64,000 nucleotides of DNA from Bacteroidetes bacterium UBA1941 (GCA_002336805.1 DDEZ01000010.1:1-64000); one strand, 5' to 3'; shown: positions 7,010-15,946, numbered from the stretch's first letter. Program-made: numbers and translations. Notes: a model not told the origin generated them from the sequence alone.

Positions 7010-7579
7010 CTACTCCTTTGCTTCCGTCTCTATGGCAGCCAGCCGGCGCAGGTGCAGCCACTCTGCTCTGGCGTCTGGGCTGACTGATGCCACGCTATGC
7101 AGGTCACCATGTCGGATATCCTGACCGGCAGGATCGAGTATGGTGGCAAAGCTGGTGGCTATGCCGCGTGTGTCTGTGCCGGCAGGCTCCTGTGCCGTAG
7201 CTGGCCCAGGCTGTGGCTCCTCCAGCTCCTGCTGCAGGTGTGGGGGCAGCTCGCGCTCGCCTTTGGCTGTGCAGCCGTAGTTGTTTCGCAGTATGAAGTA
7301 GCAGGCAGAGGGATGGAGCCTGCGGTACAGGGCGCCCTCCTCCAGCTTATTGATAAAGATCTGCTCGATGTAGTAGATGCGGTCTATAAGATCGCCGTCC
7401 TGCTCCCACTTTTTCTTCCAGTAGGACCAGAGCTGCTTGTAGCATTTGACCCGGAGCAGGGCCTGTGAGAGGGTGATGATGCTCTCGTCCCATGCGTGCT
7501 CCTCTATCTGATCCAGGACAGACCATGTGTGATCGCGGGTCCATTTTGCCGCGTTAGTATTGCCAGTAGTACCAGCCAT
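7010..7579 (-). CDS. Orphan phage terminase small subunit-like protein
   Basis: Starting at ATG 7579 (motif MAGTTGNTNAAKWT) the protein has 189 residues. This opening and the following helical DNA-binding-like region resemble small terminase or DNA-packaging proteins of Bacteroidota prophages, which commonly begin with (A)GxxxGNTNAxKWT. The second half (from about residue 115) is Pro/Gln/Glu-rich and not conserved to my knowledge. No large terminase, portal or capsid gene is near, so this is an isolated phage-derived gene or a domesticated relative. The 18 extra residues available upstream start inside a poorly composed stretch and are rejected. Confidence 0.5.
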   Translation of the reverse strand: MAGTTGNTNAAKWTRDHTWSVLDQIEEHAWDESIITLSQALLRVKCYKQLWSYWKKKWEQDGDLIDRIYYIEQIFINKLEEGALYRRLHPSACYFILRNNYGCTAKGERELPPHLQQELEEPQPGPATAQEPAGTDTRGIATSFATILDPAGQDIRHGDLHSVASVSPDARAEWLHLRRLAAIETEAKE

Positions 7580-7692
7580 AGGTATATGTTTTGAGTGAAA
7601 AAATATGACGCAATATAGAGTGGCACTGCGCAATGGACATGCGTAGCGGACGGGATAGGATAAAAAGAATCGTTTTGGAACCGAAGGCCGGG

Positions 7693-8106
7693 TCAGAGAA
7701 TGAGGACGAGCGTGCCGGCTATGATGAGGCTGGCGCCGATGGCGGCTTTGACGGTGAGGACCTCACCGAGGAAGATGACAGAAAGGATAATGGCGATGGC
7801 CACGCTGAGCTTGTCTACCGGTGCTACCTGAGAGACCTTGCCCATCTGGAGGGCCTTGAAGTAAAAGATCCAGGACAGGCCGGTGGCTATACCGGACAGG
7901 ATGAGGAAGAGGAGATTCTGCCGGGTGAGGCTGTGGATGTGGATGACGCTACCGCGGAAGTAGGCGATAGCCCACGCGAGTATGAGTATGACCACGGTAC
8001 GGATGGCAGTAGCGAGGTCGGTATTCACGCCCTGTATGCCCACCTTGGCAAAGATGGCGGTGAGGGCCGCGAAGAGCGCTGAGAGGAGGGCATATATCCA
8101 CCACAT
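7693..8106 (-). CDS. Half-size EamA (DMT) transporter
   Basis: A 137-residue membrane protein with five hydrophobic segments and the EamA signature at both ends (ALLSALFAALTAIFAKVGI at residues 6-24, ending GASLIIAGTLVLIL). It contains one EamA domain, whereas most drug/metabolite transporters have two, so it must dimerise as small DMT proteins do. The substrate is unknown. It ends 11 bp before the FAH-family gene on its 5' side, so both are probably co-transcribed from upstream of 8729. Confidence 0.85.
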   Translation of the reverse strand: MWWIYALLSALFAALTAIFAKVGIQGVNTDLATAIRTVVILILAWAIAYFRGSVIHIHSLTRQNLLFLILSGIATGLSWIFYFKALQMGKVSQVAPVDKLSVAIAIILSVIFLGEVLTVKAAIGASLIIAGTLVLIL

Positions 8107-8117
8107 GGCTTGCGTGT

Positions 8118-8729
8118 TTACTTTATCTCAAAGTCAAAGAGCTTTTCGCCCTGCAGGAAACCTTCGAGGCGGTCACCTATTTTCACCGGGCCTACACCTG
8201 CGGGAGTACCGGTGTATATGAGGTCGCCCACCTGTAGGGTAAAGAACTGCGATGCGTAAGAGATCACCTTGGCAAAAGGGAATATCATATCATCAGTATT
8301 GCCGTGCTGTACCTGTGCTCCATTCAGCAGCAGGTGAAAGTCAAAGCCAGTGGTACGACCCAGGTCTGTGAGGCGGCGCATGGGGCCGGCCACGGCAGAG
8401 TGGTCAAATGCCTTGGCGATCTCCCATGGGAGGCCTTTGGCCTTCTGCTGTGCCTGGAGATCGCGAGCTGTGAAGTCGATGCCTACCGTGACCTCCTCAA
8501 AGTACTTGTGCGCGAATTTTTCCTCGATGTATTTGCCTTGTTTTGAGACCTTGAGGACGAACTCCATCTCATAGTGCAGGTCCTGTGTCCACTCCGGCAT
8601 GTAGAATGGCTTATTGTCTTTGAGCAGGGATGTCTGCGGCTTGAGGAAGAGGATAGGCTCCTCTGGAATAGCGTTATTTAGTTCTTTGGCATGTGCGCCA
8701 TAGTTGCGGCCTACGCAGATACACTTCAT
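8118..8729 (-). CDS. Fumarylacetoacetate hydrolase family protein
   Basis: At 203 residues this is the compact FAH form, like YcgM/acylpyruvase. The start MKCICVGRNY is the canonical opening. Metal ligands are visible: Glu54 and Glu56 in HYEMEF and Asp85 in VGIDFTARD. The lid motif TGTPAGVGPV near residue 175 is also conserved. The family hydrolyses or decarboxylates beta-diketo or oxaloacetate-type substrates (FAHD1-like oxaloacetate decarboxylase, acylpyruvate hydrolase); the exact substrate cannot be told from sequence. Confidence 0.9.
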   Translation of the reverse strand: MKCICVGRNYGAHAKELNNAIPEEPILFLKPQTSLLKDNKPFYMPEWTQDLHYEMEFVLKVSKQGKYIEEKFAHKYFEEVTVGIDFTARDLQAQQKAKGLPWEIAKAFDHSAVAGPMRRLTDLGRTTGFDFHLLLNGAQVQHGNTDDMIFPFAKVISYASQFFTLQVGDLIYTGTPAGVGPVKIGDRLEGFLQGEKLFDFEIK

Positions 8730-8801
8730 GTGCGTGAAAATTTGACAGGCACGAAGCTAGTTATTTATGAGGATATCTCCAGCGCGGAGTGTGGCAGCGG
8801 G

Positions 8802-9005
8802 TCACTCACTCCAGAGTGGAAGCAGGTGCAGCAGCTCGGTCTCCCGGCTGAGCATGCGGTGGGCTATGGTGCTGACAGGGGAGGTGCCAGTATCCTGACG
8901 ATGCAAAGATGCGTCGGCAGCTATGTATGGTGCGAGTAATGATGGCGCGATGATGAGCAGATCGCCATCCAGGAGCGCGATATGATAGTCGTTTTGGGTC
9001 TCCAT
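8802..9005 (-). CDS. Possible small hypothetical protein
   Basis: A 67-residue frame with ATG at 9005 lies 86 bp downstream of the zincin-like gene and 72 bp upstream of the FAH gene on the same strand. Composition is plausible (METQNDYHIALLDGDLLIIAPSL start) but I recognise no family, and the ribosome-binding context is weak. The alternative is that 8730-9091 is simply untranslated. Confidence 0.35.
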   Translation of the reverse strand: METQNDYHIALLDGDLLIIAPSLLAPYIAADASLHRQDTGTSPVSTIAHRMLSRETELLHLLPLWSE

Positions 9006-9091
9006 GTTATTGTTTTAGAAGGGGATGGGAGTTATGTAATTAACGCTGAGGTGAGCAATAATGTTATCCGTATTTTACAATACAACTTTTG

Positions 9092-9601
9092 TCAGTCCAA
9101 TGTATCCAGTGCGAGCGACTCAGGGTGGGTGTCGTGTACCATGCCCCTGGAGGTGCACGCGCAGTCATCTACCAGCAGTTCTGCCCGGTTGCCTATCCAG
9201 AAGGGGGCGGTGTCCTGTTTGCCCTCTACGGTGCGGTCTCCATGACTGAAATTGTACTGGCGGTGCACGTCATTGACGGCGTGTACCATCTGGTGTATGA
9301 TCGTATTGACTATGCCGCTCAGGGTCCAGTCTGCACGGAATATATTGAGGTGGATCAGGTCCGGATTGTCACGATCATCATAGCCATGTACTCGTGGCGA
9401 CCCGATATAGGTGACCAGGCGCATGTCCAGCTCTGTGGATCTGATGAGCGTAGCTATCATGGAGGCCGGTACATCTGCCATGTCAAAAGAGCCCTTGTCA
9501 GAGATGGCCTGATAGAAGCTATCCTCTGCCAGCAAGGCATTGGCGCGGTCTACTGCCTCGCAGACCTTTCTGATCTTCCCTTTGTAAGTGATAGTGACCA
9601 T
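9092..9601 (-). CDS. Zincin-like (putative metalloprotease fold) hypothetical protein
   Basis: The 169-residue soluble protein has the zinc-protease-like signature IIHQMVHAVND at residues 101-111, i.e. HxxxH with His103 and His107, and further His at 113 and 120 that could supply the third ligand, a layout seen in SprT-like proteins. The usual Glu after the first His is Gln104 here, so hydrolytic activity is doubtful; it may bind metal without cleaving peptides. The N-terminal half is unrecognised. No signal peptide. It heads a minus-strand gene run toward 8802 and 8118. Confidence 0.6.
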   Translation of the reverse strand: MVTITYKGKIRKVCEAVDRANALLAEDSFYQAISDKGSFDMADVPASMIATLIRSTELDMRLVTYIGSPRVHGYDDRDNPDLIHLNIFRADWTLSGIVNTIIHQMVHAVNDVHRQYNFSHGDRTVEGKQDTAPFWIGNRAELLVDDCACTSRGMVHDTHPESLALDTLD

Positions 9602-9955
9602 ACTATATGTGACTAATAGTGTCTGCTCTGTGAGTCTGAAGGCAAAGGTAGGCGGCGCACCCCAAGTAACGCCGCCCCCAATGCTTCATCGGGCAGCTTT
9701 CGCTGACCATGAGAAAAGTTCAAAAGCGGTTTCTGAAACCACAGGAGAAACGTATCCTTCCGAATACTCTTTTCTCTGCCAGCAAGAGCGTGCTATTTTA
9801 TCCGCCCTTGCTGAAACCAAAGGTAGCTGCGGGCAAAGCCGGGGGATGGGGCATTTACCCTGCGCAGTATTCTATTTATCCTGCGTTGGGTTTTATTTAT
9901 CCTGCGTACGAAACTGCCCTGGTGAGGTATACCTAGAAGTAGGTATGTGGGGTAG
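9602..9955. other. Intergenic region with short tandem repeat
   Basis: The 354-bp gap separates the zincin-like gene from the 3' end of the LytTR gene. Overlapping plus-strand frames (for example from 9709) exist, but their composition is unconvincing. The only clear structure is a 21-bp repeat near the right end. No promoter or terminator was recognised with confidence. Confidence 0.45.
9853..9906. repeat. 21-bp-period repeat, three copies
   Basis: ATTTAYCCTGCG starts at 9853, 9874 and 9895, an exact 21-bp spacing with degenerate spacers. In the plus frame starting at 9709 it would encode IYPA three times. The 21-bp period equals two helical turns, so a protein-binding array is also possible. 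Confidence 0.7.
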
Positions 9956-10705
9956 TCAGAGCTGTATAAGGTCCTGGAATTCTACCTTGCGCGTACGGCT
10001 CACCTGTATCTCTGTGCCGTCCTGCATGAGTACGAGGCTCGAGGTGCGTACATAGCGCGTGATGCGGTCCAGACGCACGAGGTATTGCTTATTGATACGC
10101 ATGAACTGGGGCGGTGTGAGCAGCTCCTCAAATGATCCCAGTGTGCGGGCTACGATCAGGTCCTTGCGGCCCTGGCGTTTGATCACGGTATAGTTGCGGT
10201 CTGCTTTGAGATAGATGACCTCGTCCAGCGCGATCATCTCTACACCGTCCTGCGTAGGCAGGGCGAGGCGCTGCGGCGAGGCGCGCGATACATTATCAAT
10301 ATTGGCCAGGAGCTGCTGTACACGTGCGCTGGCTATATCAGCCTTGGTGCGCTTGTAGCGCGCTATAGCAGCCTGCAGGTCATCTATGTCTACCGGCTTC
10401 AGCAGGTAGTCTATGGCATCAAACTTAAAGGCGCGGACGGCATAGTGGCTATGCGCCGTGACAAAGATCACCGCCGGTGGCGGAGGGGAGAGTTTGCGCA
10501 GTAGCTCAAAGCCGGTCATGCCGGGCATCTCTACATCCAGCAGCATGAGGTCATACTGCATGGCGGGTAGTGCGCGCAGTGCAGCGCGCGCATCAGTGAA
10601 GGCCTCTGTCACCTCTATATCGGGGCAGTAGCGCTGCAGCAGGAGCTGCAATGTTTTGATATTGTCTGGCTCGTCGTCTACTAGTATGGTGCGTATCATG
10701 GTCAT
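9956..10705 (-). CDS. LytTR-family response regulator
   Basis: The 249-residue protein has an N-terminal receiver domain (residues 3-120; acidic pocket Asp10-Asp11, phospho-acceptor Asp57 in LLLDVEMPG, conserved Lys in LLKPVD) and a C-terminal LytTR DNA-binding domain (about 145-249; EVIYLKADRNYT and FMRINKQYLVRLDRI are classic). It acts as transcriptional regulator for the kinase encoded 17 bp upstream in the same operon. The start at 10705 gives MTMIRTILVDDE; Met3 is an equally good start. Confidence 0.93.
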   Translation of the reverse strand: MTMIRTILVDDEPDNIKTLQLLLQRYCPDIEVTEAFTDARAALRALPAMQYDLMLLDVEMPGMTGFELLRKLSPPPPAVIFVTAHSHYAVRAFKFDAIDYLLKPVDIDDLQAAIARYKRTKADIASARVQQLLANIDNVSRASPQRLALPTQDGVEMIALDEVIYLKADRNYTVIKRQGRKDLIVARTLGSFEELLTPPQFMRINKQYLVRLDRITRYVRTSSLVLMQDGTEIQVSRTRKVEFQDLIQL

Positions 10706-10722
10706 GCTATCACTATATGGTA

Positions 10723-12402
10723 TCAGGCAGTGAGGGGCACGAGGACGGTCACCTCGGTACCTTTGCCTATATTATTATTTGTTTTCAGATCACGGATGGT
10801 GAGGAAGTCTTTCGGTCCTTTGTCCTGCCACATCAGGCTGAGGGTATCACGTATGATATTCATGGCGTGTGAGGTGTGGTTCTCATCTTTTGCCTTGCCC
10901 GGCTGCCTGCCTACTCCGTTGTCCGTGACGCGTATCCTCAGTGCGCCACGGCTGCGTGAAAATTCTATGTTCAGTTTGCCCCTGCCTTTTTTTCGCGGGT
11001 TGAGTCCATGCACGATCGCATTCTCGGCGAGTGGCTGGAGTATGAGGCCGGGCAGCGATATGGCAGTAGGATCCAGGCCACGCGTGGTGATCGTGTAGTC
11101 AAAGCGATTGCCCTGGCGGCTATTCTCTATCTGTATGTAGAGGTGCAACAGTTCTATATTGTCACTGAGGCGCACCATGGGCTGGCGTGTAGTATCGAGT
11201 ATCATGCGCAGCAGCCTGCTGAAGCGTACCAGGTAGCGGTCTGCATTATCTATATTGCCCTCCAGCATCTCGCGGCGCATACTGCTCAGCGCATTGAAGA
11301 TAAAGTGAGGATCCATCTGCGCACGAAGGGCTTTCAGCTCGCTCTCCACCTGGCGGAGGTTGGCTCTCTGCAGCTCGCGCTCTGCCTTCTCTGCATCGTA
11401 TTTGCCCTGCATATCCAGTATGGTGCGGCTCATTTCATTGTCATAAAAGACCTTGTAGTACCTGATGTACTGGCGGGATGCCTCCAGCGCGGCCGGGTAG
11501 TTGCCTTCGGCCTCATGGAGCATTACGCTTAGCTCTGCCAGGTCTCGCTGTGACAGGGCATCTTTGCTATCTGCTATCGGTCCGGCCACCTCATCATAGA
11601 GCCGGCGGCACAGCGCTACATTGTCCATTTTCAATGCTATGTGGGCCAGCTGCAGGCGAGAGGTAGCTACCAGGAGTGGCATCGATGCCTTCTGCGCCAG
11701 GTCCATGCACTGTTTAAACTTATTGCGGGCTCTGGCCCACTGGCCGGTGGTCATGCAGATGTCGCCCTGATTATTGCTGGCGCGTACGGCGGTGAGGTAG
11801 TCGTGGTGCGCTATGGCGGTGGTGACGCATCTGGCGTAGGTGCGGATGGCGGCTTCATATTTGCCCTCCCGCTTGTATTGCACGGCGGTATTGAAATAGA
11901 TCATGTGGTCCATGTCCCGTATGCCTGCACGTCTCAGCATGGAGCTAGCCTGCCGTAGTGTTTTCATCCCGGCCTCATTGTGATCTATGGCAAACTGGAG
12001 AGAGGCTATCTGTATGAGGCTGCGTGGTATATCGGACTGATTTCCACTTTTCTCCTTGAGCTCTATGCTTTGCTGCAATGCAGCGATCGCTTTCTGGTGT
12101 TCTTTCAGGTTGAGGTAGATGGCCGCCAGATTGTCATAGCGTATGTACATGGCGCGCAGGTCTCCGGTCTGACGGGCCAGGGCCAGGGACTGCAGCATGG
12201 TGTGCTCTGCGAGTACATGGTCAGACAACTGAGAGTAGATCAGACCCTTGCAGTTGAGCGCCTTCATGCGGATGGTGGCGTCTGCCTCAGGGAGTGCCTC
12301 CAGCCGAGTCATGATCTCCATAGCCTGGCGGAACTGCTGCGCAGCATATAGCTGCTGCCCCTCTTCCAGCAGTGCCTGCGCAGATATTTGTTTTGTCTTC
12401 AT
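10723..12402 (-). CDS. TPR-containing LytS-type histidine kinase, apparently soluble
   Basis: The 559-residue protein has TPR-like helical repeats (about residues 10-310), a coiled coil (325-360), the His_kinase domain of the LytS/YehU type with phospho-acceptor His366 in QMDPHFIFNAL, and an HATPase_c domain (N-box NAIVHGLNP near 455, G-box TDNGVGRQ). There is no signal peptide and no membrane helix between TPRs and kinase. Relatives in Bacteroidota usually carry a signal peptide, periplasmic TPRs and one helix there. This one should therefore sense an intracellular cue. Its partner is the LytTR regulator 17 bp downstream. Confidence 0.9.
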   Translation of the reverse strand: MKTKQISAQALLEEGQQLYAAQQFRQAMEIMTRLEALPEADATIRMKALNCKGLIYSQLSDHVLAEHTMLQSLALARQTGDLRAMYIRYDNLAAIYLNLKEHQKAIAALQQSIELKEKSGNQSDIPRSLIQIASLQFAIDHNEAGMKTLRQASSMLRRAGIRDMDHMIYFNTAVQYKREGKYEAAIRTYARCVTTAIAHHDYLTAVRASNNQGDICMTTGQWARARNKFKQCMDLAQKASMPLLVATSRLQLAHIALKMDNVALCRRLYDEVAGPIADSKDALSQRDLAELSVMLHEAEGNYPAALEASRQYIRYYKVFYDNEMSRTILDMQGKYDAEKAERELQRANLRQVESELKALRAQMDPHFIFNALSSMRREMLEGNIDNADRYLVRFSRLLRMILDTTRQPMVRLSDNIELLHLYIQIENSRQGNRFDYTITTRGLDPTAISLPGLILQPLAENAIVHGLNPRKKGRGKLNIEFSRSRGALRIRVTDNGVGRQPGKAKDENHTSHAMNIIRDTLSLMWQDKGPKDFLTIRDLKTNNNIGKGTEVTVLVPLTA

Positions 12403-12492
12403 GTCATAGCACGCATAGTTTCAAAATAGCACGGTATCATTGATATAAATATGACTGTTTTGGCCGACACATTGCTAGTCCACGCCTGTTTT

Positions 12493-12524
12493 TTTGCAGA
12501 GCGGGAATTTTAGTCGTATTTTAA
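12493..12524 (+). promoter_or_regulatory. Candidate promoter of the secreted protease
   Basis: TTTG at 12493-12496 and TATTTTAA at 12517-12524 are separated by 20 bp, close to the Bacteroidota TTTG-N19-TAnnTTTG pattern. The predicted start of transcription lies about 20 bp before ATG 12550. Confidence 0.35.
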
Positions 12525-12549
12525 TTCTTCAATCAGTCACTATATACAA

Positions 12550-14238
12550 ATGAATTTCAATCGTATAACCTTACTCATCCTATGTTCACTGTTTATTTCC
12601 ACGCTTTCGGCCCAGGTTTCTGAGGGGATAGTGCCCCGCAGCTACAGCCTGCCGGAGGCATTCTTCAAAGATGCAGTGGTATCACTGCCGGTGCTCAGCG
12701 CTGCTGATGCCGCGCTGCTGGACCACCGCGATGATAAGCTGGGCCACATGCCGCGTTTCGCCAGGTCGGTGGAGGCTGATATCAGCCTGAGCCAGGGCGG
12801 TACCTGGTATGACCTGCCTGATGGCCGTGTATGGCGCTGCCATGTGCAGAGCGCCGGAGCGCTGGCGCTGATACCGTGCTTCGACGCATGGTACCTGCCT
12901 GAGGGGGCCACGCTGCACCTCTACACACCCGACCGGGAAGAAGTGATAGGTGCCTTTACCAGCAGCAATAAGTCTCCAGATGGGCACTACAATACAGGCC
13001 TGATACACGGAGATGAGTGCATCATAGAGTACTACGAGCCGGCTGCAGTGGCAGGCAAAGGCAAACTGCACCTCAATGAAATGGGCTATGCCTACCGTAT
13101 GGTGCCGGGGCGCAAGGCCAGCAGGAACTTTGGCGAGGCGGACAACTGTGAGGTAAATGTAGCCTGCTCAGAGGGGGCAGACTGGCAGGACGAGAAAAAC
13201 GCGGTAGTGCGTATACTGGTCAAACTCAGCTCGGGCTATGGCTGGTGTACGGGTACGCTGATGAATAACACAAATGGAGACTGTGAGCCATATATACTCT
13301 CTGCAGACCACTGCTACCAGGACGAGAGCAATAACTACGTGTCGGCCACCACAGCCCAATTGAATCAATGGTTGTTTTACTTTAACTATGAATCACCTAC
13401 CTGTGCTAATCCTGCTGCAGAAGGTACGCTGGGTACACATTTCCTGACGGGCTGCTCCTTTCGCGCAGCGAGCCAGGACAATGGCGGAGACAATGGCAGT
13501 GACTTTGTGCTGGTGCGCACCAATGTCCTGCCTCCGGCGATCTACCATCCGTACTATGCAGGCTGGAGCCGCGGTGCCGCTACGAGCACCGGTGTAGGTA
13601 TACACCACCCTAATGGTGATATCAAAAAGATATCTACCTATACATCTCTGCCCAGCTCCTCTCACTGGGGTACGCTGACGCTCAATACGCACTGGAAAGT
13701 ACTCTGGGCTACCACTACCAATGGTGATGGCGTGACCGAGCCGGGATCATCAGGCTCAGGACTATTTGACAGCAATCACCGTCTGGTAGGTACACTGACA
13801 GGTGGCGGATCCAGCTGCTCATCGCCTACGCAGAATGACTTCTTTGGTGAGGTACGCTACCACTGGCTCAGCAATGGCCTGACCACCGACAAGCAACTGG
13901 GACCATGGCTGGATCCGATCAGCAGTAATGTGCAAACCATGGATGGTGCCTACGATCCATGCGGCCAGAGCATAGGTATAGCTGATGTAAATGCGATGAG
14001 CAATACAGCTGTATATCCTAATCCATCTACCGGTATCTATACTATAAAGAATAATGCCGGTATGACCAGCCTGACCGTGACCAATGCGATAGGAGAGGTA
14101 GTGCAGGTGCTGGATATCACTGGCCGTATATCGCTGCGTGTGGATATGACAGGATACGCCGGTGGGGTATACTTCTTCCGCTTTGGCTCCCAGCACGGGT
14201 CACAGACGCGCAAGGTAGTACTGGAGGCATCTCATTGA
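12550..14238 (+). CDS. Secreted trypsin-fold protease, lysyl-endopeptidase-like, T9SS
   Basis: The 562-residue precursor has a signal peptide (residues 1-21), a propeptide of roughly 180 residues, a chymotrypsin-fold peptidase domain (about 200-470) and a type A T9SS sorting domain (about 485-562, VYPNPSTGIYTI ... GGVYFFRF). The catalytic triad is visible: His254 in ILSADHCY, Asp318 in GSDFVLV, Ser401 in EPGSSGSGLF. Paired cysteines around these match lysyl endopeptidase (S1E-like Achromobacter protease I), although Lys specificity is not proven. It is exported by T9SS and is divergent from the LytS-type kinase gene. Confidence 0.9.
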   Translation: MNFNRITLLILCSLFISTLSAQVSEGIVPRSYSLPEAFFKDAVVSLPVLSAADAALLDHRDDKLGHMPRFARSVEADISLSQGGTWYDLPDGRVWRCHVQSAGALALIPCFDAWYLPEGATLHLYTPDREEVIGAFTSSNKSPDGHYNTGLIHGDECIIEYYEPAAVAGKGKLHLNEMGYAYRMVPGRKASRNFGEADNCEVNVACSEGADWQDEKNAVVRILVKLSSGYGWCTGTLMNNTNGDCEPYILSADHCYQDESNNYVSATTAQLNQWLFYFNYESPTCANPAAEGTLGTHFLTGCSFRAASQDNGGDNGSDFVLVRTNVLPPAIYHPYYAGWSRGAATSTGVGIHHPNGDIKKISTYTSLPSSSHWGTLTLNTHWKVLWATTTNGDGVTEPGSSGSGLFDSNHRLVGTLTGGGSSCSSPTQNDFFGEVRYHWLSNGLTTDKQLGPWLDPISSNVQTMDGAYDPCGQSIGIADVNAMSNTAVYPNPSTGIYTIKNNAGMTSLTVTNAIGEVVQVLDITGRISLRVDMTGYAGGVYFFRFGSQHGSQTRKVVLEASH

Positions 14239-14317
14239 AATTTTTGCCGCGGATAGTGATAAGCTGCTTTGTGCATATCACTGTTTTACCTTATCATTAC
14301 ATCAAAACCCCTGACTA

Positions 14318-15124
14318 GTGGATTTATTTGCCGGTGAGGCCTTTCGCCTCAATCTCAAGCGCCCTCTCGCAGTTTTTGACCTCGAGACCACGGGAGTAGA
14401 TTTTATCAGAGACCGCATCGTAGAGATCAGCGTCATACGCATAGATCCGGACCAAAGCCGCAGGCAGGTCACCATGCGTATCAATCCTACTATACCTATA
14501 CCGATAGAGTCATCTCAGATACATGGTATCTATGATGAAGATGTGGCCATGAGCCCGACATTCAAGGACGTGGCCAAGGAACTATTTGGCCTGCTGGACC
14601 CGTGCGACCTGGCCGGATTCAATAGCAACCGCTTTGATATACCGCTGCTGCTGGAGGAGTTTATCCGTGTAGGGCTCTGGATGGATATAGAGAGCCGCAG
14701 CCTGGTAGACGTACACCGCATCTACACACTGATGGAGAAGCGTGACCTGACCGCTGCCTACAAGTACTACTGCAATAAAGAGATACAGAACGCTCACAGC
14801 GCCGCTGCTGATACAGAGGCCACGCTAGAAGTGCTGCTGGCTCAGCTGCAGAAGTACGAGACGCTGAAGAATGACATGCGCTTCCTGCATGATTTCAGTA
14901 ATGAAGAGCGCTTCCTGGATAGTGGTCGCCGCTTTATCTACCAAGGTGGCAAGCCTGCCTTTAACTTTGGCAAGCATAAGGGGCGCTCGGTAGAGGATGT
15001 GCTACGAGATGAGCCCAGCTACTACAACTGGATGCTGAATGGCGACTTTCCCGAGCATACGAAGCAGAAGCTGCGCGAGATACGGACGGCGCTGAGCAAA
15101 GCGGGCAACAAGCCGGTATCCTAG
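14318..15124 (+). CDS. DEDDh 3'-5' exonuclease, DNA polymerase III epsilon-like
   Basis: The 268-residue protein begins at GTG 14318. The exonuclease domain (residues 15-175) shows all DEDDh residues: Asp21 and Glu23 in FDLETTG, Asp107 in NSNRFDIPLL, His160 and Asp165 in HSAAADTEAT. A C-terminal module (about 210-265, FNFGKHKGRSVEDV ... YYNWML) is like the small tail found in exonuclease X-type proteins. No polymerase domain is present, so it is a stand-alone exonuclease for proofreading or repair. An upstream ATG in frame is absent. Confidence 0.9.
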   Translation: MDLFAGEAFRLNLKRPLAVFDLETTGVDFIRDRIVEISVIRIDPDQSRRQVTMRINPTIPIPIESSQIHGIYDEDVAMSPTFKDVAKELFGLLDPCDLAGFNSNRFDIPLLLEEFIRVGLWMDIESRSLVDVHRIYTLMEKRDLTAAYKYYCNKEIQNAHSAAADTEATLEVLLAQLQKYETLKNDMRFLHDFSNEERFLDSGRRFIYQGGKPAFNFGKHKGRSVEDVLRDEPSYYNWMLNGDFPEHTKQKLREIRTALSKAGNKPVS

Positions 15125-15202
15125 CTTACACTCATTTTATTGTCATATTCATAGCAGGCCTTTGGCCGCATACGGCCTTTGACTTATCTTAGTCTCAGTC
15201 AT

Positions 15203-15946
15203 ATGATCAGAAAAACACTACTCTTCCTATTGTTTTTTGCCGCAGGAGCATGGTCACTCTGTGCTGCGACCGGTGTGCAGCAGCGTATCACCGGTGTGGT
15301 GTCTGTCACCTTTCCGGCAGAGCCACGGGCTACACATGTAGCAGACCAGCAGAACTACCTGTATGAGACCGATACCTGTGCCTGGCTGGCTCAGTCCAAA
15401 CCGTATGTGGAGGATGGCCGTGTGCATGATAGCGCTACGCTGGCATCCTTTTACGACGGGATGGCAAGTGGCATCCTGCGCGCAGCCAAGGGTACGGAGA
15501 CGCACCGCAGCAATATAAGCATCGGCAACCTGCGCGCGCTGGAGATAGAGTATGTGAAGGGCGATGAACGCTCACTGCCAGCCACTGTATGCTCCCGTGC
15601 GCTGAAAGTAAATGGTGAGGTGGTGATCCTGTCCTTTACGGCGCCTACACAGCTATATGATAAAATGACCACGACGCGGGATAAATTCTTTAGTACGATC
15701 ACACTGGCTCATGACAGTGCGCTGGTAGCATACCAGCCGTGGTCACCGGCAGATAGCGCTGCTGATGCAGCGGGCGCTGCTCAGGCCACTGCTCATGGCG
15801 ATACTGCTGCGGCTAAGACTGCTGCACCGGTAGCTACATCCTTTATGGATAGCCATGCAGGATCGGTGATCAAGATGTTTGGCCTGCTCATACTGGTGTG
15901 CGCGCTCATCTATAGCTGGGCTGTATTTACGCGCCGCAAGGGCTGA
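15203..15946 (+). CDS. Exported protein with C-terminal membrane anchor, unknown
   Basis: From ATG 15203 the product has 247 residues: a signal peptide (MIRKTLLFLLFFAAGAWSLCAA), a soluble domain of about 170 residues opening with a strand GVVSVTFPAEP, an Ala-rich linker, and one C-terminal helix (VIKMFGLLILVCALIYSWAVF) ending in RRKG. It should be anchored in the inner membrane with its bulk in the periplasm. No known domain recognised. The Met eight codons upstream is rejected, since it would precede the signal peptide. Confidence 0.7.
   Translation: MIRKTLLFLLFFAAGAWSLCAATGVQQRITGVVSVTFPAEPRATHVADQQNYLYETDTCAWLAQSKPYVEDGRVHDSATLASFYDGMASGILRAAKGTETHRSNISIGNLRALEIEYVKGDERSLPATVCSRALKVNGEVVILSFTAPTQLYDKMTTTRDKFFSTITLAHDSALVAYQPWSPADSAADAAGAAQATAHGDTAAAKTAAPVATSFMDSHAGSVIKMFGLLILVCALIYSWAVFTRRKG

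Noticed and set aside
9588..10055. Plus-strand open frames (about 75 and 155 codons) through the repeat region 9602-9955
   Set aside because: Both overlap the 3' end of the LytTR gene or consist mostly of the repeat; composition is poor and start context weak.
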